From contig CM049406.2 in assembly GCA_026929865.2 (NCBI GenBank), forward strand, positions 29,117,001-29,181,000: DNA of 64,000 nt. The letters are read 5' to 3'. Under the pieces are notes generated by a model. That model worked only from the letters and a program-made list of their open reading frames with translations. It was not told the origin of the DNA and searched no databases. The stretch comes from Hyperoplus lanceolatus. Taxonomy: Eukaryota > Chordata > Actinopteri > Uranoscopiformes > Ammodytidae. Below, piece by piece: positions 1-12,026 of this stretch; position 1 is the first letter of the stretch; each line of letters starts with the position of its first letter. Made by a program: the position numbers and the translations under genes.

Positions 1-456
1 ATGGGCGTCACGTCATTGACCCATTTACAAATTAAAATAATTTTGTATAAACATGATTGTTTTTTGTCATTGCATAGGTAACCATTTTAATACATAGGTT
101 TGACTTATCAACTAAAAGTGAAATAGTTTCAGAGAATCAAACACTTTATACGGCATAGATAGAGTTTAATATAACAAGCAAGTACAACTATGTGCATTAT
201 TCTACACACAACTGTAAAGTATGTACATATACAAATGTAAAAAAGAAAAATAATATTTTCAAAAGCTTTGAGTTTCCAGTGTGTTGGGAAAAACAATTGG
301 AGCATAATGCTTCCTTCGTCAAGTTACTGTTGAAATATTGAGTGATGTTTAGCAGCAGCTTCTTCTGTAGTTGGTTTTGGACATGTTGTGAGGAGGGCAG
401 GCTGAGGGAGCTGTAGTGATGATGTCAGCACTTTGCAGGCAGCGGTAGGGTCGCTT

Positions 457-575
457 CTACGTGTGATGACGAGTTCTACCAGGGATGCTCTGAAGTGGTG
501 CTTGTGGGATGTAAACAGTCTTCACAACCGATTGCGTGGTCCTCGGACAATACACCATCTTCCTTTGGACCTCAC
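457..575 (-). CDS. Possible terminal coding exon, unrecognised
   Basis: On the minus strand a plausible acceptor (TTTCAG) ends at 576 and is followed by an open frame of about 38 codons to a TAG at 457-459. The peptide includes EVQRKMVYCPRTTQSVVKTV. I do not recognise it. It lies downstream of the THAP-like exon on the same strand and could belong to the same transposon gene. It may equally be chance. Confidence 0.2.
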
Positions 576-930
576 CTGAAATGACAAATTATGATTGTAT
601 CACAAGGCCAGCACTGAAGAGATGACAAAAGAAAAATCATGGTGTTATACTGTAAGATAATGTTGCTGTTGCAATAAATATATAAAACAGACATACCAAT
701 ATGTAACCACATATGTATGTGCACTAACACAACAGTAGTCTTTTGTCTAAGAAGACATCATGTTTATATTAGCAGCCAAGCATACTGTATGCCAGGGTGT
801 GGCTGTGCATTTGAATAGGAAGAGCCAAGACGACACAAAGCTAGGGACATCAGTGCTAATCACCCAGTCATCACCATCAGCATAGCAATTGTTTATGGTT
901 TTGAAAAGCTGATCATTTTAACAACATCGC

Positions 931-1157
931 TAGTCTCGCAAAGCCAGACCAAACTACAGCAAGTAGTATGGTCTGGAAGCACTCCGTTTAGAGCCGTCTA
1001 TTCGGGGGGGAAACTGGGCTGGCCTGTTTTTATTTCTTTAAACCAATCACAATCATCTACGGCGGGGCTAACCCCGGGAAGCAGCCAATGGAGGCATAGC
1101 GTTGTTTGCCGACGCCAGCGCTTAATAGACGCTGGCGGAAATGGTCAAGCCAGACTA
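931..1157. mobile_element. MITE with 9-bp target-site duplication
   Basis: The 227-bp element is flanked by identical CAACATCGC copies (922-930 and 1158-1166). Its ends are imperfect inverted repeats: TAGTCTCGCAAAGCC on the left, and TAGTCTGGCTTGACC when the right end is read inward. It has no coding capacity. A 9-bp duplication would fit a MuDR-like or similar superfamily, but I cannot assign the family. Confidence 0.75.
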
Positions 1158-1166
1158 CAACATCGC

Positions 1167-1457
1167 TAATAACCATGCACATGGAAAACAAACACAGTCA
1201 CACACAAACAGTCTTGCAAATGCAACTAAATCTTCCTCAATGTTACACAGAGGGGCCTGTACTGTTCCCCTCACGAGTTCACTTCTAGCTGTAACTTGTA
1301 ACTTGGCTACAGCTACAACCGGTAGACTAATTCTTCCTTGCCCCATCAATCAGCCTTACACCGGGACACATATTCAACAGCGGTGTGGGCAGCACAATAT
1401 TAATGTAGGGGAAACACTGATACTAACTACAGTAGGCTACTATGCAATTTAGCTCAC
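1167..1457. other. No recognisable gene
   Basis: Short open frames occur on both strands but none shows domain structure or splice signals. The stretch lies between the MITE and the THAP-like exon and is probably part of the same decayed transposon. Confidence 0.4.
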
Positions 1458-1601
1458 CTTTATTCGGATTCTTTTTCCCGGGGCTATGCATCACGCCGTT
1501 GGGGAACTTTTATCAACAGGTAGTCTCTTCAGTTTACCCTTACTCCTTCTTCTTTTCTGTTTCCTAAAGTTGGCGCATCCAGGCACATTACAGGACGGCA
1601 T
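1458..1601 (-). pseudogene. THAP-like zinc-finger first exon, frameshifted
   Basis: The minus-strand ATG at 1601 opens a peptide beginning MPSCNVPGCANFRKQK. This matches the start of a THAP domain (C-x4-C near the N-terminus, then a basic stretch and LKRLPVD). The frame hits a stop at 1491, but a shifted frame stays open to a good donor (AAG|GTGAGC, exon end at 1458), so a small indel is likely. THAP domains bind DNA through a C2CH zinc site; the His and later Cys would be in the next exon, which I could not find. Most likely a transposase relic rather than a host THAP gene. Confidence 0.45.
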
Positions 1602-2469
1602 GTTTTCTTTGTGGTAGTAGTCAAACAGGGAAATAATACAAAGCGCGCTAAAACTGTTCTGTTGACACGGGTGCTGTGCCTGTGTGGTCACCATGGTAAC
1701 GCGAGCAGCTCGGAATCTGGGCGGGCTGCAGAGCGTACCCCCCCGCACAATGCATCCTGGGGCCTGTAGGAACTGTAAAAACGGCTACGTCAGCCCCACG
1801 TCATCAGTTTAAATCCGAAATCATTGTGCTCTCTGCCAATTCGGATCAATTTTTTGGGGGCTTTTTTCATTAGACTACTAATATACTCGGCCCTGATATA
1901 CCATTTCCATGAAAATCGGCTAATTTTCCCTTTAACGTTTACAATGACGGTAATCTCGTCATGCAGTTTAATAGAGTGGGTTGTAGTAGTTCGATGTGTT
2001 TTTCGATGATTGTCATGGTCATTAAGGGGAGCTGGGGCGGTTGGAAAGTTGAACTTTTAGGTTGACTTGCATTAACAATTGCCAGCGATAGCAACTGGAA
2101 GTTACCAGACAGTGGCAGGGCACATAAGGACAATAACGACAGTGACAAGGCAAGTGACTGGTAAGCGAGCAAATGTCGAGCTGCCACATGCTAATAGGCT
2201 ACTCCATAACAAGCCTTGATAATAAATGTTTAATTGTAGTTCTTATTAGGCTATATAGTGACATGTATTTAATTTGATCTCGAGCAGTGATAGGAAAACA
2301 GTAGGTTCTTTTTTACAGCAGGACGTGTGAAATGCCATAGCGGTAAAATCACAGGTGTTACTAATAACGTTAACGAGGAATCCATTCTATTCAAGTGTCC
2401 CAATAAGTCAGGACAGTGTGACAAAGTGTATTTGATAAAAAACCCATCTGTGGTTAAAACTAGTGTATC

Positions 2470-2620
2470 CTAGGGCGTCCCCCCCGGGCCGGGCCCAGCA
2501 GCAGACCCGGGTTCGATTTCCGCCCGCGGTCGTTCTCTGCATGTCATTCCCCTCCCTGCCCCATTTCACCTCTGTCTTTTAACACTATCAATAAAGCGTG
2601 AAAAATGCCCAAAAAAATTG
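2470..2620 (+). repeat. tRNA-derived SINE, 3' part
   Basis: The segment contains a tRNA B-box-like stretch (ACCCGGGTTCGATTTCCG). It then has a GCATGTCATTCCCCTC body and ends in ATCAATAAAGCGTGAAAAATG followed by an A-rich tail. This arrangement is typical of abundant tRNA-derived fish SINEs. The A-box half is degraded or missing. Confidence 0.6.
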
Positions 2621-2742
2621 TGTATCCATCCCTACAATTCATGCACGTTGAGGCCCATCTTGTGGCATATATGGTAGTGAAAAGTAAGCTCACATTCACA
2701 GATCCGACACATTACAGGCAAGATGGCACCTCAGAGATAGGG

Positions 2743-3470
2743 CTGGGCGATTAATTGAATTTCAATTTCGGTTACAATTTTGGCTTCCCTCGATCATGAA
2801 AACAAGATAATCGTATTAAAACGGTTATTGGGCGGCACTCCGGGTCATGTGTAGTAAATGCAGCGCACCCTTCTGTCTCCAACTGCGCTCCGCCCCCGCC
2901 CGAACACTGTAGCTTTCAGCGATTCCAGTGCAATTGTTTATTCAGCATAAAGTGAAAACGCTCGTCCAGGATGTTACACCGAAACACAAAAGCCTTGCGC
3001 AATTGAAGCAGCGTTTCACTCGGTGAAACATGGTGTGAGTGAGACACTGTGATGGCGGTCGGTAACGGTGTCATTCACTGTGAGAACTTGCCGGTGTGAG
3101 CCGCCGCGCAGAAAAGCTCTGTGGCTTTACGGGTAAAATGATAGTCGGGGATTCCTGCACGTTAACGTTGTTGAGGGGAAAGGCTTCCGCTTTCTGATTG
3201 CATTTCTCGAGCCTGAATATATTGTGCCATCTCGGCAAACTATCTGCGCGACAAGAGCAAATATACAGTGAGACGCACCCCATCCGTTAGTTTCAGTCTA
3301 CAGACGAAAAGTTACAACCAGCACCTAAGCATGGACTTTGTTTAAATAAAGCGTCTAATTTTTATGATCAGCGCTCTGATGCAAATTCTGAAGTCTGAAC
3401 ATTACAGTGTCAGCTGTGGTGTAATTTTTTTTACAGCAACTCAACCTGCACTGCAAAAAAAAAGAAGGCA
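2743..3470. repeat. hAT-like terminus followed by a dispersed repeat body
   Basis: It starts with TAGGGCTGGGCGATTAATTG, which resembles the terminus of fish hAT elements, but no opposite terminus was found. The part from about 3040 to 3430 is a diverged copy of sequence also present at about 17390-17930 and 49195-49935. Shared blocks include GCCGCC..GCAGAAAA and GATGCAAAT followed by TGAACATTACAG. No coding potential. Confidence 0.4.
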
Positions 3471-3584
3471 ACAAGTCGATCTTTTTGTAGATTCATAGCC
3501 TACCTCCTCTTATAAGTCGAAGTACAAATCAATGAATGGTTGACAATCACATGACACTGACATGCTAATGCATGTTGTCCCACA

Positions 3585-3945
3585 AGCCTGGTCTGAGTTG
3601 GGAAAGACAGCTTTTAGCTTCAGTGCCCCTGACTCCTGGAACAGCTTACATCAACACATGAGTGTCCTGATATCCTTTAACCAATTCAAACATACTATCT
3701 TAAATCTACCAAACTCTAACTGTAACTGTTTTAATTAGGCCATATTGTACTTTTACCAATTTAATCTTATTTCCAGCCACCCTACACCTGTCTAAAATGT
3801 TTCTCTTTACCAGCATGTTGTGTCTTTGATGTATTTGCATTTTATATTGTGTATATATTGTTGTTTTTGTTTCTCGACACTATTGCAAATAAGGGTCACC
3901 CCTCAAATATAGGTTAAATAAATAAATAAATAAAATTCAAGAACT
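3585..3945 (+). mobile_element. LINE 3' end (L2-like)
   Basis: One frame reads FSFSAPDSWNSLHQHM, the conserved C-terminal segment of L2/Rex1-type reverse-transcriptase proteins. It ends at a stop and is followed by a short 3' region and a (TAAA)n tail preceded by AGGTTAAATAAATAAATA. The 5' part is missing, as in a typical truncated insertion. Confidence 0.6.
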
Positions 3946-5040
3946 GTAGAGGTAAGAGCATCACTCCGAGTCACCATCTGCTGATACGCTGCTTCTGCAC
4001 ACAACACCTTCGGGAGAAAGTGGCAGAAATACATGTTCTAACACTAACACACCCACCTACCACCATCACAAACCACCCTGTCTTGGCTTTGTATTTCTCA
4101 ACCACACAGCATCCAGAATCAATTTCAGAGATTTGTGTTATACACTGAGATTCTTAGACATCTCTAAAGATTTAATAATCTCCTGATTCTGAAACTGTTC
4201 AAAGATCTAAAGAGCAATCTGATACAATGACACATTTCAAAATATAAACTATATGAGCACGTTTGTTTGTTTTTTCATTTTATATTTCAACACCTACTAG
4301 AAACATTTAACAATTATTAAACTGCTTTATTTACTGGTTAGATTACATTTGTAAAACATGATAATATTTGAAAATGTATTGCATCAGTGATATACATTAT
4401 AGTGTGTTGAGTGTTTGGGGATAATGTTACGACCTATACTATTATATATTTTTCTAACTAACTAAATGACAACGCGTATTAGCAGCTTAGCATAACAAAG
4501 GCATTTCTTGATACCACCAGTCTCAACCGAAATCTCGGTATGTGTGCAGCACGCATCTATCTCGACCTCTGAACACATACTTGATAAACAAAAGAAGGCA
4601 GGGGAGACGGTCTTCCTCTATTGAAAAATGGTCTCCATAATAATTAAAGTTAGCACAAGTTTACTTCTCTTACAACTTGTTTAGCATAAGATGACAGACG
4701 TGTGTACTCTTCTTCTCTTGTGTTCATTGGCGATCACAAACCAACCTGGTTTGGTCCATACCTCCACCTGCTGTATCTGAGTGTTAAAGTCTGCTCGGGA
4801 ACGGACCGGCATGGGTGATGTGAATGCAACCGTTCCTAATGTGACAATGACCTTGCCTGGTCCAACCAGACCATCATACTTCATTTAATTTGTACTGAAG
4901 GTCTGGAACTGCTCTATTTGGCAACATTCACTCACTTGGAGGAGGGTGTCTGTTGAAGTTTAAAACTATTGGATCTGCCCAGTGCCACTCTGGATCAGCA
5001 AACCAATCGCAAAACATTGGTCGTGACGTATGTCATGAGC
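3946..5040. other. Intergenic, nothing recognised
   Basis: AT-rich single-copy-looking DNA with no long open frame and no terminal repeats that I can pair. A 67-codon minus-strand frame near 4681-4884 shows no domain or splice context. Confidence 0.5.
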
Positions 5041-5052
5041 CGGCTTCTGACG

Positions 5053-5285
5053 GGGCGTTCCAGTTACAAAGGGAACTCGGAAATTTCCGACTTCACTACA
5101 TATTGTGGTCTATGGATCTACCGGTACCTGGCAACGGTAACGTGCTAGAGCCTAACGTTCAGTTATTTGGATGAGAAAGGTTGTCTGCGTGCATACTTTC
5201 GCGAGCAGATGCACTGGAACACAGACAGGTCGGAACTACCAAGTAGGAAATCATCCGAGTTCTGAGTATAAAGGAACGCAGCATT
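5053..5285. mobile_element. MITE-like inverted-repeat element
   Basis: Imperfect inverted ends pair GGGCGTTCCAGTTAC...GGAACTCGGAAATTTCC at the left with GGAAATCATCCGAGTTC...GGAACGCA at the right. The element lies inside a larger GC-richer block (about 4960-5450) that ends in CGGAGCCAGGCTAA and probably represents an older MITE. No coding capacity. Confidence 0.45.
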
Positions 5286-6387
5286 CAACTGAAACTGGAG
5301 CGCAACTTCGACGTCATCGTTCTCAGCCACTCGCTCTGTTCGCTGATTGGATGTTACGAAATTTTTCTGAGCTAAAGCTGAGAAATTCACCAAACGGAAA
5401 ATGAAATTTGAGCGGAAGTAGGTAGGCGGGCGGAGCCAGGCTAACAATGACCTAAATTGTTGCAAAATGTTGTGGAAAACAAAGATACATTGTGAAGCTT
5501 GTATCTTGAATGTGGAATTAAACCGACACATCCTAAAATGAAGGCGAAAAAGAGTAAAACGCATAAGTTGCAGCCTGCCTGACTACACAAACAAACCCAA
5601 ACCTTGTTTTTTTGCTGGTGTTGTAGCTATGGTGGCAGTCAGAATGAACGGCACATTTGTTTTTAGTTGTCAGCAAAGACATAATAAATAATTATATGGA
5701 TATCTGGGTTACTGAGGCCGTGCATGTGCACACGCCTTTTGCGTTGTGACACGTGTGCGGGTCTGCCTCATATAGGCCACTTATTATTGTACGGCTGAAA
5801 TACTGACAGGCAAGACAAAAAAACAAATCATTTCGAACCAGAAAAACTTAGTGACACACGCCAAGCTGTCACACTGTAATGACTATCTAAAAAAAACTGA
5901 TGTTTGTCTGGGACTGAGGAAATCTATGAGACTTCATGTGGCAATTTCCTTTGAGCAATTATTATTCCAAACAACATAAATGAGTTCTTGTGAGCGCTGT
6001 TATTTGGCTGCTGACAGAAAGGAGTCTGATAATGGTAATGATCATGATGGTGATAAAAAGAAAACTTCTGCAGCAGTGGAAATGCATTAACTGTTCGTGT
6101 ATGAGTATTGAGTTATTTTGAAACAATGTGATAAGATTACAAGGGATGAAAGAAACACGCCCTCTTTCATTTCCTAGTCCTTAATATGCTATCGTTAGCA
6201 CTCACGCTATCTGTGATGGGTTCTGCACAGTGAAAGGGATTCATGAATGTCGACTGAGTACACAGTATTCTGTCCTTGTCTGGAGTGGTTGCAGATCGCA
6301 GCACCGGCTCGTCGTGTATACAATACGAATGCAAAGATGAGTAGCTGCTTTGAAAGTATTTCAGAGATGTTTTTAGCATGGAGAGAC
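5286..6387. other. Intergenic, nothing recognised
   Basis: Short overlapping frames on both strands (for example near 6167-6416) show no homology signal that I recognise. No paired repeats were seen beyond the tail of the older MITE. Confidence 0.5.
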
Positions 6388-6390
6388 CAG

Positions 6391-7762
6391 GGGGGTATAC
6401 TACGAAACAAACTCAACAGAGCCCGGCTCTCTTTTTTTGATCTGGTTCAACATAACACAAACCCTCGCTCAGAGCTAACCGGTATCACAAAGGCAGTTAT
6501 CAACCTCTTATGTTGAACGAGGGTTTCAGCTTCAGGCTCTGTGCGCGTCCCCATGAGAGGGGGCGTTTGGCCGTCATTTGACTCTGTTTCCGCACAAACT
6601 GGACTGATCTTGTGCCGCTAACTTTACACTAACGGACTGATTGCGAGCAGCTGACTTCGCTGACTTCACAAGAGTTTGTCAGTCTGAATTATCACAGAAC
6701 AGCAGAAAACAGAGAGCCGAAAAAAACTCTTACTGCAAATAAGGAGAGAGTGGAATGTTGTCAGAAAATTGGGCTACTGAATTGATTAATTTATTTTACA
6801 GATCGTTCTCGCAGTGCGTAACGTGACATTATAAAGCAATTAAAGGTTGAACTCTGATTTAAACAGTACACCATTTAGCCTAGTTGAATGATAATCCTAC
6901 ACTTAATAATCTGATTTAAGTCTGACACTGTCCCCTAATGAATAGCATAGCCTATGTGGAAAACCACTGTAGTTTTGGGCCACATCAAAATTAATACAAT
7001 TTTGATTTTGATTTAGGCTAATAGCCCTTTATTTGCATCTTATAAATACCATTAAAATAAATAGCCTAGATACAAAACCTGTAGTCTGTATTTTCCGGAC
7101 AAATATGAATCTACTGTGAGAAGCTTAACCTGCGAGTCTGCAGCGATGTCCGAACTGTGACAGCTGTCACCTGTCACGTCCCAACTCTAATCGCTACTGA
7201 TGAAAAGAAAGAAGCCTACAGTGAAATAATGTTGCAACCTGTGATTTTATAGAACGCTTCATTAAGAGCCAGTGTGTGTAGATCGCCAGGTAAAATCATT
7301 TGAGGTGAGAGCATAGAGTGGCGCTGCATAGGTCTAGGCTATTTTAAATTTTCTGCATCAATAACTATGCATGTGGCAAAAAGCCGCAGCGCGATGTTAC
7401 AATTCACTCTAATGTAAGCCTTATGCCACGGCCTCGTTTTGTTCATTTACTTATTGATCAATAAGTTTACTGATTTAACTAGTTTACTCAGTGAGAAGTA
7501 TCGCTCAGACAATATAGTCAGGTCCGCGGGATTTCAAAATGTGTAGTTTCCTTAAAGGGCAGCGCTCTAAGAGCCGAATTTAAACTCAAACTCTGCAACA
7601 AAAACTGGTCTGGGCAGGTTAGCCGTGCAGCCTCTGTTACCACGGTGATCTAGCCAGGTAAAAAGAGAGCCACCTTTCGTGATACTGAAAATGCTGGCTT
7701 TAGACCGCTTTAGACTCAACAGACCTCGCTCAGCCCTTAATCTCGCTTCGTAGTATACCCCC
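6391..7762. mobile_element. Non-autonomous DNA transposon with 3-bp TSD (CAG)
   Basis: Perfect terminal inverted repeats begin GGGGGTATACTACGAA and end with its complement. CAG is duplicated at 6388-6390 and 7763-7765. Three-base duplications are characteristic of the PIF/Harbinger superfamily, to which I assign it tentatively. The 1.37-kb interior has no transposase-like frame. Confidence 0.7.
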
Positions 7763-7765
7763 CAG

Positions 7766-9524
7766 CCTGATGTCGCATGAGCTTCACATGTATTTATCTC
7801 CGCAGATCAGTCTGATTGGTTCTTATATCAATGACCGGCCCCCACAAAGCTAGATTGCCGACTACACAAACCAATCAGAAGCTGCCTTCCACTAGAAGGG
7901 AGGAACATTAGGTCAGGATATGGGTACTGATTGGCCCAGTCTTTTTTTTTGACCAGGCTCCTCCCCACAGAGATTGGAGAAAGTCCAGACTAATTTTTTA
8001 TGAAAATACTGTTAAACAACTACATCACAGCAGGGCCGATGGATTTCAAGTCAAGGAACAAAAAAATAACTGGTACCAAAACATCCGTTTCAAGAAGGAG
8101 AAGGTACATGCTTGTCAGTCATTACAGTGCACTGGTAACGCTGAACAATGCCTAATGAATTAGTCTGAAGGAAATAACAGTAAATAAAAACCCAACGTCC
8201 TCTCATGTGTGAATTTCTTTGTGTGTGTGTGTGCGCAGGGGACTTTATCCTCTGTCAATGAAACACGCCATATATCCTGACATGATGCTGGATTTGTCTT
8301 TATGTATTGTGGCTGTGAATATTGAACTGCGTAGTGTTGGTTAATGCCGTTTATGCTATTGTAGACCACAGCCACTCCATTTTCATCCTCTGTTGAGCTG
8401 TTGATGTTAAAGCTTAGGCTTGTAGGAAATGGGTTGGATGTTACTTCTAAGCCATTTGTGTTATTTAAAGATGCACAATATATTTGTGGGCCATATGTTA
8501 TTGGCAGATTAGTAAGAAAATGTAATTATTGTGATTGTCCCAATAAGAGAATACATTAATTTGGAGCACGGTTGTGGACTAAATTAAAACCTTGTTTTGA
8601 ATGGCTATTTTTATCTCTCTGCCTTTTTTCTCTTCTCTTCTGTGTCGCCAGTGTCGTATTTGTGTTTGTACGAGGCTCGGGCTGAGCTCCACACGCACGC
8701 ACACACAGCAGAGGACACAATGGAGATAATAAAATGGACCTGAGGATGTATAGCTGGGATGCTTGTTATCCGTAAGTGTGACAAAACCAACCTGTAGGGA
8801 AGCTAAATGAGCTAATTGCATATATAATGGCTGAGTCTAATTAGCCATGGATCTTTAAATTATTGAACCCTTGTAGACTTTAAAGTAAAGACCAAGAAGC
8901 CCGTCCTCCCCTACAGCATGCTGTAATAGAGATTCTGTTGACCTCAGGACCAGGGGATGGATCACTGAGTGTATTGTAAAAAGATTTGCAGCCTTTTCTA
9001 AAATGGAGTCCAAGGGGCTTAACCATTAATTAGACCAAGAGCATGAAAGCTGGTTAAATCGTTGTTGTAGCTTATACATTTTTTATCATTTAGGGGATAT
9101 GGTCTGGTCGTAAGTGTTCTGCATATTAAAAAATAAACTAAGGTTATCATAAAGAAGTTTACAATCGATTAATTCATTCTTTGATATGGGTATGGTTAAG
9201 GATCATAAAATATGTTTCATAAAATACATATTTATTTCCATTTTTTGCACTTAAAAGTAAATATCAGTTATTCTATTGGCCACAACAGAATGATAATCAT
9301 TGGTTGTTGTTACTGGCCATTGATCAGTGTGTGTACACTGGCCCGAGTAATTAGAATATTCTTCTATTCATTGGTTGTGTTCACTTTTCGGAGGCTTCAT
9401 CTTTTAGCTCTGCTCTGGAGGTTAGACTGACACTGTGCAGCAATAATGGGAGTAATTACACATCGGCACGAGATCAGCTAGGGCTGAATACACTAGTCTA
9501 TATGTGTTAGAGATAATAGTATCC
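7766..9524. other. Intergenic, mostly unique
   Basis: A possible MITE remnant occupies about 7770-8000 (paired ACCAATCAGAAG and CTGATTGG motifs). Short (GT)n and (CA)n tracts lie at about 8221-8236 and 8690-8707. No supported coding region. Confidence 0.5.
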
Positions 9525-10198
<674 letters not shown>

Positions 10199-11252
10199 TA
10201 GACTCTACTCGTCCCTGCACAGTCTGAAAGTTGTATAGAGCATGTGGTTATAGTGGCCGGCAGGTGCTGTCAGTGTTTCTGCAGAATGCTTGTCGTTACA
10301 ATCACTTTGGCAAAATCCGTTATCATTTTCCTTTTCAATGCACACACACTACAGAAAAAAAGCCATTTTTAGCACATGAGAACAAAACGCTGTGCAATGG
10401 TTAAACCAGACTGACAACTGAAAGGACAGAAAGAGACAAAGACCCCTCTGAGCCTCTTAACATATCTAAACATAAATAAAGAATACAATAAATCACCAGT
10501 CATTGGTAAAGAAGCTGGAAGCTTAGCAACAACTATTCATTTTAACAGGAACAGGCTTTCTGTTTCAGTGTCACAAAAATTATTATAACAATCTGGAATA
10601 AACGGGCACGTCGCTTCAGAAATGCTATTTTCTTAAAAACTTTGCAATAGTCTATGGTCTGGTTAGCGGCACTATAATATCAGCTGAAAATACATAGGAA
10701 TGTCACATCACAGTTTGAACCTCTTCAATCACAACCACTGAGTAGACTGCAAAGGGTTCCCAGAATATGACCCCCTGTTGTGGTTCAATAATGTTTCGGG
10801 TCACTGACACTTTTTCTTGACTGGAAAAATAAACTCAAAATGTAAGGTTATTTTGATGGGAAGATAATAACAACAGTATTCTTTCCTTTAATGGAACACT
10901 GTGGGAGACATCCAAGGAAAATTGACGATGTATTTATTCATCGATCATCCTTATATTCAAGCACACACGTAAACAAACACTGCACACATACTGCCTCCCC
11001 CTCAGAGCAGTGATAGAGAGGCTGAGTGTCTGCTTGGCCTTTTGTCTCTATCACGATTCACCACCAGCTTGTGTGGGTCGTCTCTTGTTGTTTTCAAGCC
11101 TGGTGTTTTCTCTTAATTCCCCCCTCCGGTCTCCGGTTGCCATCTCTGTTGCTCACAAACTTACCTTCTGTCCTCTTCACTCTGCAACTTCTACTGTGAG
11201 AATAAATTAACTGAACTCGCTCAGTCAGTAGACTATCATGGCTAAGTGAAAT
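10199..11252. other. Intergenic, nothing recognised
   Basis: AT-rich DNA without paired terminal repeats or coding signals. The 66-codon frame at 11010 has no recognisable domain. Confidence 0.5.
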
Positions 11253-11255
11253 ATA

Positions 11256-11665
11256 GGTTGCGTTCCAAATCGCATACTCTTTCTTTTTTCTATTCTACAT
11301 ACTACATCCGACGATAAAAAATAATCTAGTTAGGATGCAGTAGGCATACTATTGGGACATACTGTTCTCTCTTATTTCATCATAACATTGCGCCTTGATC
11401 TTGCCTCTTGCTTTTATATCCGTCGCATCCCCATTTGTTTTCATATGGAGGCTTCGTCGATGTTACGTCACTTCACGTGCGCACTGGATTGTGGGTCAGA
11501 ATCGCCCAAATAGGATGCACTTTTCTACACTAACAATCTTGGCCGCATGAAGTAGGACATCCGGGTACTTCTAACCATCCTAAATCTGGCCACAAGAATC
11601 GGGACATCCTAAATCTTTTTTCTACATACTACATAGTAGAAAGTATGCGATTCGGAACGCAACCA
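11256..11665 (+). mobile_element. Intact 410-bp MITE, 3-bp TSD (ATA)
   Basis: Inverted termini GGTTGCGTTCCAAATCGCAT and its near-complement (ending GATTCGGAACGCAACC) are flanked by ATA at 11253-11255 and 11666-11668. The same element occurs in opposite orientation at 36343-37805, where a hAT element splits it. This copy therefore preserves the empty site. A 3-bp duplication points to a PIF/Harbinger-type relative. Confidence 0.85.
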
Positions 11666-11668
11666 TAA

Positions 11669-12023
11669 TATCCTGCTGGAATTGTGCACAACACTATGCA
11701 AAATTAGTAGCCTAAGTAAGTCAGTATGTGAGTAAGTAAGTAGCCTCGTATCAGTTTCCATTTAAAATTTTGTCAACAAGATAAATGGACTACAACTGTG
11801 GATCTGAGTGGAGCGATGAGTGATGACTTGACAGGATAGGTTTTTTTGGGGTCAGCATGATAACTGATTCGAACCCACCTTGTCAAATCACGACAAGGTG
11901 GTCTTTTCTCTCCTCCCTATTTTGACAATCAAAAGGTTGGGGGTTCAAATTTCAACTCGCTCAGGGTAAGGTAAGATGAGTAAGTGCATACTGTATAGCC
12001 GGGCCTCGGACAAATTAACAGCT
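11669..12023. other. Intergenic with one perfect hairpin
   Basis: CCACCTTGTC (11875-11884) and GACAAGGTGG (11892-11901) form a perfect 10-bp stem. GGGGGTTCAAATTTC further on resembles a degraded tRNA B-box, so an old SINE is possible. No gene seen. Confidence 0.4.
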
Positions 12024-12026
12024 CTG

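Larger units (their letters stand above)
1..1935 (-). mobile_element. One end of a candidate Kolobok-like (TTAA-target, THAP-bearing) DNA transposon
   Basis: A TTAA at 1932-1935 starts, on the minus strand, a stretch reading AGGGAAAATTAGCCGATT, which looks like the terminus of a TTAA-target transposon. Further in on the same strand lies a THAP-like exon (1458-1601) and a possible terminal exon (457-575). TTAA targets together with THAP-type DNA-binding domains are known for Kolobok elements. The matching opposite terminus was not found and may lie outside the window, so the extent is inferred. A separate small MITE (931-1157) sits inside this span. Confidence 0.35.

Noticed and set aside
2480..2560. 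Possible tRNA gene
   Set aside because: Only a B-box-like segment is recognisable; the downstream body and A-rich tail identify a SINE.
11010..11210. 66-codon frame with a hydrophobic start, possible signal peptide
   Set aside because: No promoter, splice signals or recognisable mature region; composition matches surrounding intergenic DNA.
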